A model generated the notes under the pieces. The model saw only the letters and a program-made list of their open reading frames with translations, ran no database searches and was not told the DNA's origin. A program made the position numbers and the translations under genes. Shown in pieces: positions 49,001-52,560 of a stretch of DNA of 64,000 nt (its first letter is position 1; each line of letters starts with the position of its first letter). The DNA is from Bedellia somnulentella (Eukaryota; Arthropoda; Insecta; Lepidoptera; Bedelliidae): assembly GCA_963576735.1 (NCBI GenBank), contig OY755178.1, positions 7,688,001 to 7,752,000 of the forward strand, read 5' to 3'.

Positions 49001-50190
49001 GTGGCTGAGTAATTCTTAATTCCAAGGTGGTGGATACCCGTAATTGCTCTTCATAACCGTGAGAGTATGTATGTTTGTTTATACATAACCACATCCCTCA
49101 CCAATCATTAAAAAGTCTCAAGCCTAAATCGCTTCGTACGACACAAGCAAAAAGAGAAAAACAGTCATATCCCAAAACGAAAATGAAAAATCATTACTCT
49201 ACTGAAACTAGTGAAAAACATCTGGTATAGGATGCACTTTCCAACTATACACAATCTAGTTTTTAGAATTAGTATCACATAGAAAGTGTAAGTCAATGAT
49301 TTCATTAAATGGACCCTCAACACTATTTATTATAAACTATGACAGCCATCCTTTGTTTCCACTATATCAATGTATATTTTTCATCATACAGGAAAGCCGT
49401 AAATTTGAAGAAGGTGAACAGCAAGTACATATTGAAGAGCACGCTGACTCCTCGGCTGGCGAGGAAGGAGCTCCAGAAGGAATTACAGGAGAGCTCTCCT
49501 CAGCTGCATAAATCCAGGTCATGCTCGTCGCTCCAGCACCAGGCCACTGAAGATCCAGCTGGCCCCGCCTACAACAACTATCTTACTGTACATGTAAGTC
49601 ATTATGTGATTCCTGTAATGAGATCTCATACAAACAGGGAAACAGGCTTCCTAAAAATTCTATTCAGTAATTAATTTTGAGTTTTAGTAAAACGGTATTC
49701 GTATGCAGAACAAAAATAATGGGCTAGCTTTAAAAGAATTAGTCCCCATAGAGGCTAAGTTTTTTTTTTCATTTGATGTAAAAGAAAATTGAAAATAGTG
49801 GAAAAGCATTGCTGTACGTCGATTTTTTCAGATTTTATTATTTTCTTTATAGCTGGAAACTGGGCAGCCCTTAGTAATCCTACAAACTCATATCTTTTTT
49901 TTCTAAAAACTTAAACATTGCAATAAAAAACTCAAACAAATACCAATACTCCACAGAGTTTCCCATCTGCAATGAACTTGCCAACCATAACCACCCAGAG
50001 CTACGACGAGCTAATGAAGGACAACAACGAGGGACAAAATGGCGGCGCCGAGCCCCCCCGCCACCACACCTGGACCACCATGACGCCGCAGGAAATCGCA
50101 ACATGGATCGACAAGCGCGCGCGCGTGTGCTTCCCTCTAGCGTTCATATTCTTCAACATCCTTTATTGGACCTTCGTTTACTGCTTGTGA
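1002..50190 (+). CDS. Cys-loop ligand-gated ion channel subunit, 8 coding exons
   Basis: Exons 1002-1078, 31644-31836, 34467-34779, 35418-35573, 45052-45207, 45667-45832, 49392-49593 and 49957-50190 join with matching phases (2,0,1,1,1,2,0) into 498 codons plus TGA. The product is a plasma-membrane receptor subunit with a signal peptide, a ligand-binding ectodomain containing FPFDEQVC at the end of a C-x13-C Cys-loop, helices M1-M3 in exons 5-6, a short loop of about 100 residues and M4 at the C-terminus. NAS, NES and NYS are possible glycosylation sites. From family knowledge it fits the insect group with CG7589, CG6927 and hodor/pHCl-2 (zinc- or pH-sensitive chloride channels) better than GABA, glutamate or acetylcholine receptors. 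The closest paralogue cannot be named without alignment. Exon 1 lies 30.6 kb from exon 2 and is tied to it by phase and by its signal peptide only. Confidence 0.85.
1079..1993 (+). other. Start of intron 1, no feature seen
   Basis: AT-rich sequence without coding signal or recognisable repeat. Confidence 0.5.
1994..2180 (+). repeat. SINE-A, diverged copy
   Basis: CCCGCGGGTGTCGTAAGAGG and the GTTTATAGTCGTAAGTATAGG tail blocks are recognisable. The middle is poorly conserved. Confidence 0.6.
2285..2532 (-). repeat. SINE-A, near full length
   Basis: The complete family structure is present on the - strand. An 8-bp target duplication, TCTAATTA, flanks it at 2277-2284 and 2533-2540. Confidence 0.85.
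2541..3629. other. Intron 1, no gene or repeat recognised
   Basis: AT-rich, with only short chance ORFs. Confidence 0.4.
3630..3860 (+). mobile_element. SINE-B: tRNA-like core in inverted arms
   Basis: Positions 3693-3765 form a tRNA-like unit: a perfect 7-bp acceptor stem (GACACTG/CAGTGTC), a D-arm with box A (TAGCTCAGTTGG), and a perfect 5-bp T-stem with loop TTCGAAC (box B). The anticodon arm is irregular, with only 4 bp and an 8-base loop, so a working tRNA is unlikely. The core lies between inverted arms, AAAGGATAGAGAAATTTCG on the left and CGAAATTTTTCTTTCCTTT on the right. The tail ATAATCCCCACATGAGG recurs in other copies. Confidence 0.7.
4015..4145 (-). repeat. SINE-C 3' portion
   Basis: This matches, in reverse, the body of the SINE split by the LINE at 36129-40363. 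Shared blocks are CAGCCCATATACGTCCC, GGGCTCGAGCCTA and TAGGGTGATTTGGCCTTA. Confidence 0.75.
4673..4834 (-). repeat. SINE-A, 5'-truncated
   Basis: It runs from a (CATA)n tail to the box B-like block and stops after CACCGCATCGC. The head is missing. Confidence 0.8.
5231..5372 (-). repeat. SINE-A, 5'-truncated
   Basis: The tail, GGGGTAGCCAGAG block, GAGTTTCT/CAGCC block and TTGGTGATGGG block are in order. It ends at TTCCAACCA. Confidence 0.75.
5373..6572. other. Intron 1, no gene recognised
   Basis: AT-rich. Positions 5560-5700 are unusually rich in AAGGG and CCCTTT runs in both orientations. I could not assign this to a family. Confidence 0.4.
6573..6705 (+). mobile_element. LINE-X C-terminal fragment
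   Basis: Translation gives RCGVKDDIV, KIEKGMLR and FGHIDRM in order, matching the C-terminal domain of the LINE-X ORF at 46761-48902. It is a short internal fragment without tail or target duplication. Confidence 0.8.
6706..7341. other. Intron 1, no gene recognised
   Basis: AT-rich. A TTCTATTCTATTTTATTCTA run lies near 7030. Confidence 0.4.
7342..7584 (+). repeat. SINE-A, full length
   Basis: Head TGTCGGCTTAGAATAGCAC, box B-like GGTTGGAAACCC, and a tail ending in (TATG)n. Confidence 0.88.
7761..8010 (+). repeat. SINE-A, full length
   Basis: Same structure, more diverged than the copy 180 bp upstream. The tail has decayed to TACATGAATTTATTTGTATG. Confidence 0.85.
8476..9118 (+). repeat. SINE-A split by a solo LTR
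   Basis: Head at 8476-8557 and remainder at 8948-9118 together make one full-length SINE-A. The SINE has its own target duplication, ATTACTGGT, at 8467-8475 and 9119-9127, so it was in place before the inner insertion. Confidence 0.85.
8558..8947. mobile_element. Probable solo LTR (390 bp)
   Basis: The insert begins TG and ends CA and is flanked by a 5-bp duplication, GGGGC (8553-8557 and 8948-8952). These are the hallmarks of LTR-retrotransposon integration. It contains a TATATAA box at 8730-8736 and no ORF. It fits a single LTR left after recombination between two LTRs. Superfamily and orientation are not determinable from this alone. Confidence 0.65.
9458..10114. mobile_element. Harbinger-like non-autonomous DNA element
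   Basis: Termini are inverted: GGCCAAGAACACACGGTGAA on the left, and the complement of GGCCCAGAACACACGGTGAA on the right, extending into matching AAC-rich sequence. The flanking triplets are TAA and TCA, a decayed version of a 3-bp TWA duplication. No transposase is seen. The ends resemble those of the element at 24266-24709. Confidence 0.6.
9786..9960. repeat. SINE-B hairpin, collapsed inverted pair
   Basis: Arms of about 35 bp (left AATAAATAAAGGAAAG, right CTTTCCTTTATTTATT) enclose a short remnant of the tRNA-like core that includes the T-arm. The right side keeps the SINE-B tail ATAATCCCCACATGAGG. It sits inside the Harbinger-like element. Confidence 0.65.
10115..11514. other. Intron 1, no gene recognised
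   Basis: AT-rich. CCACATCC near 10840 and GGATGTGG near 10867 form a small imperfect hairpin. Nothing else was assigned. Confidence 0.4.
11515..11710. repeat. Cluster of AATCAGCC/GGCTGATT inverted motifs
   Basis: AATCAGCC (about 11536), GGCTGATT (about 11645 and 11692) and two TTAGCCCG/CTAGCCCG units recur in both orientations within 200 bp. It looks like the subterminal region of a DNA transposon, but I could not find both ends. Confidence 0.35.
11711..12544 (+). other. Unrecognised, small ORFs
   Basis: ATGs at 11790 and 11978 open short frames; the second encodes 76 codons. No known domain is evident. A remnant of a transposon gene is possible given the motif cluster just upstream. Confidence 0.25.
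12545..12774 (+). repeat. SINE-A, diverged copy
   Basis: It has CGATGCGGTTGGAGACCC and AGCAGTGAGTATATGTATG. A short ATTCGGGT/TTAGTTATT duplication interrupts the head. Confidence 0.75.
13396..13712 (+). mobile_element. SINE-E, tRNA-headed
   Basis: The head at 13399-13470 has box A (TGATAGCTCAGTTGGGAG) and a box B-like GGGTTTAAGGTCT. The body contains GTGAGGGAGAACGTCGTGA, CGGCGATAGGCCTGCCCAC and a (GAGT)n run, ending near CTAAGCAAAACGTGGGCACC. The same body appears reversed at 57328-57690. Confidence 0.7.
14093..14175 (+). repeat. SINE-A, 5'-truncated
   Basis: Only the last 80 bp, from GTGGCTGAGGAATTCC to the (TATG)n tail, closely matching the family. Confidence 0.85.
14474..14525 (-). repeat. 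SINE-B tail fragment
   Basis: Reverse of the CCCCACATGAGGTTTTCATG tail block, slightly rearranged. Confidence 0.45.
14530..18480. other. Intron 1, long stretch without genes
   Basis: Mostly AT-rich unique-looking DNA. A tiny SINE-A piece (AAAAAGGGGTAGCCGGAGC, - strand) lies at 17187-17206. The 69-codon ORF at 17888 has no recognisable domain. Confidence 0.4.
18481..18556 (-). repeat. tRNA-like SINE head
   Basis: On the - strand box A (TAGTAGCTCAGTGAGTAGAG) and box B (GGGTTCAATTTCT) are visible, with no convincing acceptor stem. A SINE head or tRNA pseudogene is more likely than a tRNA gene. Confidence 0.45.
18900..19183 (+). repeat. Repeat-D, short diverged copy
   Basis: It shares its start (GCTACGTCCGCGTAG) and end (CAGTTTTGACCCCGGTACAG) with the two tandem copies at 28593-31513. 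Confidence 0.6.
19184..19630 (+). pseudogene. LINE reverse transcriptase fragment
   Basis: LQRGVRQGDVISPKL, then TNGEYITHL and FADDIV in a shifted frame with a stop, then INMDKTKIMS and a GQTIRLG-like block. This is the fingers-palm-thumb order of a non-LTR reverse transcriptase. It is close in style to LINE-P at 36129-40363. Several frameshifts and stops make it dead. Confidence 0.75.
20183..20295 (+). repeat. SINE-A partial copy
   Basis: It runs from GCGATGCGGTTGAAAATC to GGGCTACCCCC, with the hAT element abutting its 3' end. Confidence 0.6.
20464..20809 (+). mobile_element. LINE-X internal fragment inside the hAT
   Basis: It matches the reverse transcriptase palm and thumb of LINE-X (VDQVLLASSAEELQE, TKTMVFERQEDVT, EFVYLGSLFTRDGKCDE, GAMNSLM) but is frameshifted near 20680. 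It starts and stops abruptly without the LINE 3' tail or a target duplication. The active-site ADD is mutated to VDQ. Confidence 0.8.
20815..21170 (+). pseudogene. hAT transposase C-terminal remnant
   Basis: Frames carry NPMAFRDTI, LFDEFIEFINDIYLGVF, FFGSMYVCES and NDKPDIYQVLKNTFSS, in the order of the hAT dimerisation region of ZBED/GTF2IRD2-like transposases. Multiple frameshifts and stops are present. Confidence 0.65.
21401..21600 (+). repeat. SINE-A, diverged, tail-to-tail with next copy
   Basis: ACATTTCTTCCGGTACGTGTC, GATTGGAGACCAATTACC and TGCCTGAGGAGTTTC are recognisable. It lacks the final tail and abuts a reverse copy. Confidence 0.7.
21600..21851 (-). repeat. SINE-A, near full length
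   Basis: Full head at the right end (complement of GTCGGCTTAGAATAGC), 3' end at the left. With the previous copy it makes a large imperfect inverted repeat. Confidence 0.8.
21876..21935 (+). repeat. SINE-A 3' fragment
   Basis: CTTGTTATCCCTTTTTGGGA then TTTATAGC, followed by a decayed tail. Confidence 0.5.
21936..24262. other. Intron 1, no gene recognised
   Basis: AT-rich. Open frames on both strands at 22401-22686 are short and without recognisable domains. Confidence 0.4.
24266..24709 (+). mobile_element. PIF/Harbinger-type element, internally deleted
   Basis: Inverted termini start GGCCCATAGCACACGACGT at both ends and are flanked by a 3-bp TTA duplication (24263-24265, 24710-24712), as expected for Harbinger. 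The 444 bp are packed with ACGCGCG/GCGCGT runs. An ATG at 24480 opens MASVETTLRTLALVLLLK followed by a lysine run, resembling the N-terminus of Harbinger-type proteins as I remember them, and then breaks down. Confidence 0.75.
24713..26828. other. Intron 1, no gene recognised
   Basis: AT-rich with a few GC-richer patches (25410-25520, 25620-25690) that show no sustained reading frame. Confidence 0.4.
26837..27507 (+). repeat. SINE-A split by a palindromic MITE
   Basis: SINE parts at 26837-27008 and 27425-27507 join into one full copy. A TAATTTGC duplication at 26829-26836 and 27508-27515 marks the SINE's own insertion. Confidence 0.85.
27009..27424. mobile_element. Palindromic MITE with ~130-bp inverted arms
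   Basis: Both ends read inward GGCTTATTCCGTTTATCCAC and stay nearly identical for about 130 bp. An 8-bp duplication, AAGGGGCT, flanks it (27001-27008, 27425-27432). There is no ORF. Eight-bp duplications suggest hAT or a similar superfamily, but the terminal GG is not diagnostic. Confidence 0.8.
27516..28263. other. Intron 1, no gene recognised
   Basis: AT-rich. The 79-codon ORF at 27566 has no recognisable domain. Confidence 0.4.
28264..28358 (-). repeat. SINE-A, 5'-truncated
   Basis: (CATA)n tail through CTCAGCCACTTTTGGAA, closely matching the family. Confidence 0.85.
28736..28890 (+). repeat. SINE-A partial, inside repeat-D copy 1
   Basis: GGCGATGCAGTTGGAGACCC through GATAGCCGTTAGTA. 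A remnant of the same piece is in copy 2 near 30235-30295, which has lost about 600 bp after it. Confidence 0.7.
29511..29592 (-). repeat. tRNA-like unit in repeat-D copy 1
   Basis: The - strand has box A (GTGGCGTAGCGGTATACCG) and box B (GGTTCGAATC), but the T-stem has mismatches and no acceptor stem closes. Read as a SINE head, not a tRNA gene. Confidence 0.55.
30390..30472 (-). repeat. tRNA-like unit in repeat-D copy 2
   Basis: Duplicate of the unit at 29511-29592, with box A and box B kept. Confidence 0.55.
30740..31303 (-). pseudogene. LINE 3' fragment in repeat-D copy 2
   Basis: The - strand reads VQYNNAFRQLLGLPRFCSAS, then MFADARVDCFYATMRKR, LVRRVRGSTNSIL and a stop. This is the post-RT C-terminal region of a common insect non-LTR element. 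An A/T-rich 3' tail with TTA repeats follows (30740-30950). One frameshift lies near 31170. Confidence 0.65.
31507..31563. repeat. GATA/TAGA microsatellite
   Basis: Imperfect GATA and GAAGATA units at the end of repeat-D copy 2, 80 bp before channel exon 2. Confidence 0.7.
31644..31836 (+). CDS. Channel exon 2: N-terminal ectodomain
   Basis: A good acceptor (TCTCTTTGCTTACAG) leads into 193 nt ending at a GTAAAT donor. It encodes a Cys pair (VDCPAL and NECRYDRL, about 20 residues apart) that I recall from the group I subunits, and ends YVYFIQPAEAHDL. It starts with the base completing exon 1's proline and ends in phase 0. Confidence 0.88.
31876..31957 (+). repeat. Truncated second copy of exon 2's 3' end
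   Basis: The last ~44 bp of the exon (TACTTCATACAGCCGGCTGA onwards) plus its GTAAAT donor (31920) and the start of the intron are repeated between the two full copies. Confidence 0.85.
31958..32137 (+). pseudogene. Duplicated channel exon 2 lacking an acceptor
   Basis: 180 bp repeat of exon 2, offset 301 bp. The frame is open and there are two amino acid changes (Ala to Ser, His to Tyr) and a few silent ones. The donor GTAAAT is intact. The first 13 bp of the exon and its pyrimidine tract are missing. The only in-phase AG just upstream sits in purine-rich DNA behind a TAG. Splicing as an alternative exon is therefore unlikely but not excluded. Confidence 0.7.
32150..34187. other. Intron 2, no gene recognised
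   Basis: AT-rich. The 83-codon - strand ORF at 33887-34138 has no recognisable domain. Confidence 0.4.
34188..34420 (+). repeat. SINE-A, diverged, next to exon 3 acceptor
   Basis: Head and tail are both recognisable. It ends about 46 bp before the exon 3 start, so the branch point of intron 2 must lie in or at the edge of this copy. Confidence 0.75.
34467..34779 (+). CDS. Channel exon 3: ligand-binding core and Cys-loop
   Basis: Acceptor TTGTTGTTTCAG, 313 nt, GTGAGT donor, phase 0 to 1. It encodes LLQLRWTDERLAY, IWVPHLYMSNEQSS, ISIAPDGEVVFSRR and the Cys-loop C-WMNLQKFPFDEQV-C with exactly 13 residues between cysteines, the invariant family feature. Confidence 0.93.
34901..35141 (+). repeat. 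SINE-A, full length, in intron 3
   Basis: High similarity to the reference copy along its whole length. It is inserted 121 bp after the exon 3 donor. Confidence 0.88.
35418..35573 (+). CDS. Channel exon 4: distal ectodomain
   Basis: 156 nt, phase 1 to 1, between acceptor ACTGTTTCCAG and donor GTAATA. It completes the ESW that follows the Cys-loop and encodes KYNASSLRMMWEKDSPVRLS, then ELHLTEYSLLDYWTNESVV. The two N-x-S sites face the extracellular side. Confidence 0.9.
35590..36012. other. Intron 4 start, no feature seen
   Basis: AT-rich. CTGGTGTCTTT is locally repeated near 35670-35700. Confidence 0.4.
36429..36473 (-). mobile_element. Tiny poly(A) retroinsertion in LINE-P 5' UTR
   Basis: 45 bp, on the - strand ending AATAAAT plus a poly(A) run, flanked by a 12-bp duplication ATTAGCCGTTTT (36417-36428, 36474-36485). 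It looks like a severely 5'-truncated retrotransposed 3' end. Confidence 0.55.
36591..37349 (+). pseudogene. LINE-P ORF1, one in-frame stop
   Basis: ORF1 encodes about 250 residues: a coiled coil (NKVTELEQKIKSLEREKRK), then an RRM-like segment (NNLVFFGVEES, ISNIYRIGKK, RPVVVSF) and a lysine-rich tail, as in nucleic-acid chaperone proteins of L1-type elements. A TAA at 37029-37031 interrupts it, and the same frame continues to 37349. A single substitution would explain this. Confidence 0.75.
37430..40309 (+). pseudogene. LINE-P ORF2: endonuclease-reverse transcriptase
   Basis: The frame is open from at least 37430, and its first conserved block is FNIATLNTRTL at about 37492. The endonuclease has GICEMRR, VMGDFNAQVG and IDFIIT. 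The reverse transcriptase has PISLISNVYK, AGFRKNFSTIDH, YSKAFDSI, GVRQGDPLSPKLFNAV and the catalytic FADDIVLL. The tail has RKPGRPKSRWSDDIR. A one-base loss near 40226 shifts the last ~27 residues; the original frame (AEDRTQWRELEEAY, stop at 40303) is readable alongside. An otherwise intact ORF suggests a young copy. Confidence 0.88.
41165..44365 (+). mobile_element. CR1-like LINE, 5'-truncated
   Basis: An open frame begins within the endonuclease, followed by a ~480-bp 3' UTR ending in (ATTC)n at 44343-44363, a microsatellite-type tail typical of the CR1 group. No clear target duplication was found. It lies in channel intron 4. Confidence 0.8.
41203..43860 (+). CDS. CR1-like LINE ORF2 (885 codons, intact frame)
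   Basis: It starts part-way into the endonuclease (GRGGGLAYYIRNGI, then VILLGDFNINQLD, with PTHFTHHTNTLIDLV), so the N-terminal ~70 residues are missing. The reverse transcriptase has LRPISLLPCLSKVLERI, SGFRKGVSTTTALLDV, LLDFSRAFDCI, SRGVPQGSILGPILF and the catalytic YADDVQIYM. A C-terminal region follows to a natural-looking stop. No stop or frameshift occurs over 2.6 kb, implying recent insertion. The ATG at 41203 is probably not the native start. Confidence 0.88.
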   Translation: MLPRSKNILRGRGGGLAYYIRNGITARTLQHPESPVEQWWLRVTVNGLRLVIGTAYRPQWQLVDDFLDAITESLCSLTHFDKVILLGDFNINQLDTNSSSYRKFDTFLQCAGLRQVVNKPTHFTHHTNTLIDLVCTDAAVNSVTVCGVTGLIGHSMIHTTFNIKKERFKPTCIQCRPMRSVDLAAVDAEIQLYDWQNMLNKTSVNDMVALLNTCILDICDRHAPLRTVCIKQKPMPWISENTKVLIHFKNKALEKYRSSHLDKDKEYYKTLKKQVEITMDSEKRAYFKQKINSCTKDSKRLWKNLKSNILDDTMDTDKLPPHLSDPDLINNYFLNLPCPDFVPVSEFSYFESNRFGNAIFKLKTVDESQVAKAILSIDSDAQGVDNINLNMILLTLPHALFYITYLINFSISSLTFPECWKTAIITPFPKNPSPNNLKDLRPISLLPCLSKVLERIVFWQLSDFLELNGILPAKQSGFRKGVSTTTALLDVIDNILAAQDKGTATVLTLLDFSRAFDCISLPLLLSKLRYYGFHSDTIAWFRSYLTDRSQIVRTKLANGANSSAVKPVSRGVPQGSILGPILFVLYTADIVKQIKHSQFHLYADDVQIYMHLNPCQINPSLAKLNTDLENIALWASRNALLLNPSKSKFMVLGSKKQVASVLSSKPCITINGTKVEQVSLARVLGILVDSGLRFEDHIINVAKSCMFRIKVLYKIRHLLSEEVRLLLCEALILSKLNYGSIVLGPCLLSTSKRLIQRVQNTCIRFCYKIPPRSHITPKLNREGLLNMDSRRQLHLASLVHQVIKFKRPEYLYSKLSWPSYTFNSRSLYSMTLVTPFHKTRAFEGSFRYQATKCWNNLPPPLKCPISKISFKTQFKKILLDKQKLL
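44370..45051. other. End of intron 4, no feature recognised
   Basis: AT-rich DNA with overlapping short ORFs on both strands near 44832-45036 and no domain. Confidence 0.4.
45052..45207 (+). CDS. Channel exon 5: M1 and start of M2
   Basis: 156 nt, phase 1 to 1, acceptor TTATTTTTCAG, donor GTGAGC. It encodes GNYSALKFTFKLGREVGYY, the M1 helix (DYFIPSMMIVAMSWVTFWL) and the intracellular entry to M2 (ADASAPRITLG). The M1-M2 linker reads A-P-R where typical GABA, glycine and glutamate chloride channels read P-A-R. Confidence 0.93.
45290..45425 (-). repeat. Possible antisense LINE remnant
   Basis: GGACACAGGCCTACCGC and TAGGTCGTCGATTTACCG resemble the antisense of the C-terminal coding region of a common lepidopteran LINE. 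The match is short and from memory. Confidence 0.25.
45667..45832 (+). CDS. Channel exon 6: M2 and M3
   Basis: 166 nt, phase 1 to 2, acceptor AACTTCTACAG, donor GTAAGT. It encodes M2 (TSTMLSFITLASSQAKTLPK), the M2-M3 loop (VSYIKASEIW) and M3 (FLGCTGFIFSALVEFAFVN). The M2 lining has T and S at channel-facing positions. The M2-M3 YIKA.EIW motif is shared with chloride-channel subunits. Confidence 0.94.
46304..46547 (+). repeat. SINE-A reference copy, 244 bp
   Basis: A 13-bp duplication TTACATCATAAAT flanks it (46291-46303, 46548-46560), which proves retroposition and fixes both ends. Order: TGCTGTGTAGTGTCGGCTTA head, GGTGGGTGTACGTAAGAGG, box B-like GGTTGGAGACC (consensus GGTTCGANNCC), CTCTGGCTACCCC and CGTGAGTATATGTATATG tail. 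A box A-like GGCTTAG lies in the head, but its ~85-bp spacing to the box B-like motif is long for a tRNA promoter. The last 55 bp match the 3' end of LINE-X. Confidence 0.92.
46734..48900 (-). mobile_element. LINE-X, 5'-truncated insertion
   Basis: A 12-bp duplication ATAATGAAATAA flanks it (46722-46733, 48901-48912). The 3' end, at the left, is GGCGTGAGTATATGTATG then (TATG)n. The endonuclease and ORF1 are missing, as expected for incomplete reverse transcription. Clade unassigned. Confidence 0.9.
46761..48902 (-). CDS. LINE-X reverse transcriptase ORF (713 codons)
   Basis: Open from the 5' truncation to the natural stop. It has a linker (NRPPTSWWDKVVKEVVGDKK), RT blocks KNYRGISLLSIVGKLYAKVL, QAGFRKGMGCMDQIF, FIDLEKAYDRV and SRGVREGCVASPWLFNLFMD, the catalytic LYADDQVLLAS, and a C-terminal domain (GMLRWFGHIERIDD, VSRGRPRRTHLDQIESVL). 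The nominal ATG spans the junction with target DNA, so it is not native. RNase H was not recognised. An unbroken frame suggests a young insertion. Confidence 0.9.
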   Translation of the reverse strand: MEMKDEMEIEEVWDVLKSTMVECATEVCGVRKRSNRPPTSWWDKVVKEVVGDKKKAWLDLLAIKASKRMDASVTDDVVQKSEDEYKRVKNEVKKKIEKKKRDLQEWCERKLSDNFRNNQKLFWKYIRKEKGVSQNTRVSVIRDEQGELATDESSMKRVWKNYFEGLFEKEDASISSPIDSNVDWNGEMGEFSDSEIIMEEIMKAMKSMKLGKAAGYDGITIEMLRAGKGLVASWLYFLFQKCWSSGKVPRDWCKAVIVPLYKGKGSHQEAKNYRGISLLSIVGKLYAKVLIERVMNETDEKIWDVQAGFRKGMGCMDQIFSLRSIIEKFLAKNQKVYCSFIDLEKAYDRVVRNCLWEVLSKFGLGSQLIRALVSLYEDSSACVRVNGENTDWFGISRGVREGCVASPWLFNLFMDDCLTELRESDYGLRMSGFIIKCLLYADDQVLLASSAEELQEMMNIACESFVRKGMRVNVDKTKTMVFERQEDVTECVIAIDGKDVEQVKEFVYLGSLFTRDGKCDEDIERRVKKGNAVNGAMNSLMTCQSVSEKARMAVHDAVLVPTLMYGSECWVWQTKHESRVNAVEMRSLRKICNVRLCDRVRNSVIREKCGVKDDIVRKIEKGMLRWFGHIERIDDIKLVKGIYRASVDGNVSRGRPRRTHLDQIESVLKKAGVRSMKNKRACMKRLMDVNEAREVCQDRAKWRSIVSAYPNGN
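48995..49078 (+). repeat. SINE-A, 5'-truncated
   Basis: GCAAAAGTGGCTGAGTAATTC through AACCGTGAGAGTATGTATG. Confidence 0.7.
49392..49593 (+). CDS. Channel exon 7: M3-M4 intracellular loop
   Basis: 202 nt, phase 2 to 0, acceptor TTCATCATACAG, donor GTAAGT. It encodes a basic, low-complexity loop (KKVNSKYILKSTLTPRLARK, SSPQLHKSRSCSSLQH). Serines beside basic residues are possible phosphorylation sites. As usual for the family, this loop is the least conserved part. Confidence 0.88.
49957..50190 (+). CDS. Channel exon 8: loop end and M4, stop
   Basis: 234 nt from acceptor ATACTCCACAG to TGA at 50188. The final helix M4 is ARVCFPLAFIFFNILYWTFV, preceded by the amphipathic MX/MA-like ATWIDKRAR typical of Cys-loop subunits. 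The protein ends YCL right after M4. Confidence 0.93.
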   Translation, partial: SFPSAMNLPTITTQSYDELMKDNNEGQNGGAEPPRHHTWTTMTPQEIATWIDKRARVCFPLAFIFFNILYWTFVYCL

Positions 50191-52312
50191 TTTTGAAGCC
50201 ATATTAGTTACATAGTTTGTCTGTGAAAACTGCTGAGTCACTCAAATACTTCTTAAATTACAGTGTACAAGATCTTTGTGATTTTTCCATGCGATTTTAT
50301 ATTGAGTGTCTTTGTGCTGAATAATATCTGTGTGAACTCAGTTGTTAGTCTGATTGAGATAGCTACATTCCATAGAATAATAAGGTGCATTTCATTCAGT
50401 CGAATATTATATAACGAATTAATACATCAAATCTGACTGCAAGAAAGGCAGCCACATAGGGCTCTTGAAGGCGTTGCCGTAATTAAGATCTTAGTTATTG
50501 TAATATTTTAAGAATTTATCTTAATTTTCAATTGTTTGCAGAAGTATAGATGTTGAGTTAGGAATATGAAATAAGTTTGGAGCTTAGCCAAGCGCTATGC
50601 CGTATATTATAGAGCTTTCTAGCAGTCATGAATATCCCAACTTATGTACTTGTTTCGATGTCGTATGCACTCTGGTTCACTGTTGTACATAATCAGGGTG
50701 ATAAATTTAACAATATATAGTTGGGCAGTATAGTTTTTTGTTTCGTACTTATATAGATAAGCTAATACTACGAGATTTATTTTATACCACTTTGATATAC
50801 AACCTCATTTCCTCTGTAGATAATTTTAAAGAGTTTGATGCAATAATGATAGATAATTATGATTTTATCATGTTCTAAGAAATAACATTTAATTCCTGTG
50901 GAATAGTGACTCCTTTCTGCGTTTCGAGGTATAATAATATATTTCCCAGGTAAATTAATAAAGACCTTCCTAATTATTACTATATACTTTTAATGTGTCA
51001 AAACTCGAGATAACATGAGATCTGTCTGTAACCATAAGCTTGGAAGCACTCTGCTTTAATTCTAATAATTTAATGTAAAAATTGTAATGTTTGTAAAGAT
51101 ATGACCATTATACAGCGGGACCCGAAATTTAACAATAAGTCAGAAGTACAAAAAATGCCCTGGTAAAATCGGACTAATGTTTTGGAAAAACGGAAGTAGC
51201 TGTAATGCTGCTTCTGCTTAGTACGAGTGTACTTCAAAATTTGAAAGTTCTACCAAGAGGCGTTTCCATTTAAATGAAATTAAAATTGTTATGGAACTTT
51301 AGGACATCTGTAAATAGAACTCTCCGTGTTTGTAAAACGTTACAAAAGTTACTCTAATGGTAATAATAAAAACGCATATGTATAGCAACTTTGTTACTCC
51401 ACATGTAGGATCCTAAAAACTTGTTTTAACAGCTACTTGCACTAATAATAAGTATTTATGAACTCTTATAAATGGAATCATTGGCAAATACACAATTACA
51501 CATGCCGCAAATCACATGCCGCAATTCCAATGATAATTTCCAATGATAAAAATAACGGTTGTTAATTGTGTACGTAGCCTTCTAAAGATTCAAAATTAGG
51601 AATAAGGTTTCAGTTCGCAATAAGTTTTTATGCTCTAGTCTGATGTTAAATAATTTGTAACGATGCCATACATAAAAGTAATCAGCAATATATAGATAGT
51701 ATTAGTATTAAGGATTTACTGTAACCAATCATATTAAGTTTCTCATAACAGTATTATACAAGTAGGTATCGTCATAAGTCAAATAACATATTAATAACAT
51801 ATTTTATATACAAAATGAGGAGTATTAAAATATATCTCCACAATCTGAAATTTATAATATATTTAATTAAAAAAATATTATCTTCGTATAATATGTAGAT
51901 TTGGAGGTATTATTTTAGGTTTTGTGCACTTTTAAGGAATACCTACTTTTTAAGTTAAAGGTTATAGAAAAATGGTTTATTGTCAATTAATTTCAGTGAG
52001 CAACAAACAAATTATATTTTAGTTTTCTATGTCTAAGAAAATAAACACAAAAATGTATTTACGAAGTTCTCAGCTAGACGGAACTTTACGTAAGTCACAT
52101 GCATTACCAAAGAGGACCGTTCAAGCTACAATATTGAAATGAAAGCTTTCACGTCCTTAAAGTGAAGAAGTGAGAACTTTTTGTTGTTTGTAAAGCCAAG
52201 CAATGCCCGCATGTATATCTATTATAATTTTGAGATACATATCAGAAGTTACCGAGAGGGTTTCGTACATTTTAGGGGAAATATCAAATAAAGCTGGTTT
52301 GCTTATAATTTG
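50191..52312 (+). other. 3' flank/UTR of the channel gene
   Basis: About 2.1 kb of AT-rich DNA without repeats or coding signal, unlike the introns. This is consistent with 3' UTR and downstream sequence. Confidence 0.4.
50957..50962 (+). terminator. Candidate poly(A) signal, channel gene
   Basis: First AATAAA after the stop codon, giving a 3' UTR of about 770 nt. Later AATAAA hexamers (e.g. near 52039) could also be used. Confidence 0.35.
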
Positions 52313-52379
52313 AATGTTTTTGTTCATAAAAACCTTATTACTAATATCCCCACATGAGGTTTTTATAAACAAAAACATT
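52313..52379. repeat. SINE-B tail hairpin
   Basis: TTTTTGTTCATAAAAACCT and AGGTTTTTATAAACAAAAA form an 18-19 bp stem around ATATCCCCACATG. This is the SINE-B tail in palindromic form. Confidence 0.55.
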
Positions 52380-52439
52380 CATATTATGTGATAGGCGTTC
52401 TCAACATTTGCTTTCTATCTGAAAAAGTAGACAAGTGGA

Positions 52440-52560
52440 AGCCATTGACACTGTAGCTTAATTGCCAGAGCGACGGGGGCGTATACCCGAGGTTGCGGGT
52501 TCGATCCCCGCCGGTGTCGAAATTTTTCTTTCCTTTATTTATCCTTAATTTATTGGTTTG
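52440..52560 (+). mobile_element. SINE-B copy
   Basis: GACACTGTAGCTTAATTGCC, GGGGGCGTATACCCGAGG and GGTTCGATCCCCGCCGGTGT, followed by CGAAATTTTTCTTTCCTTTA. The left inverted arm is not conserved in this copy. Confidence 0.65.
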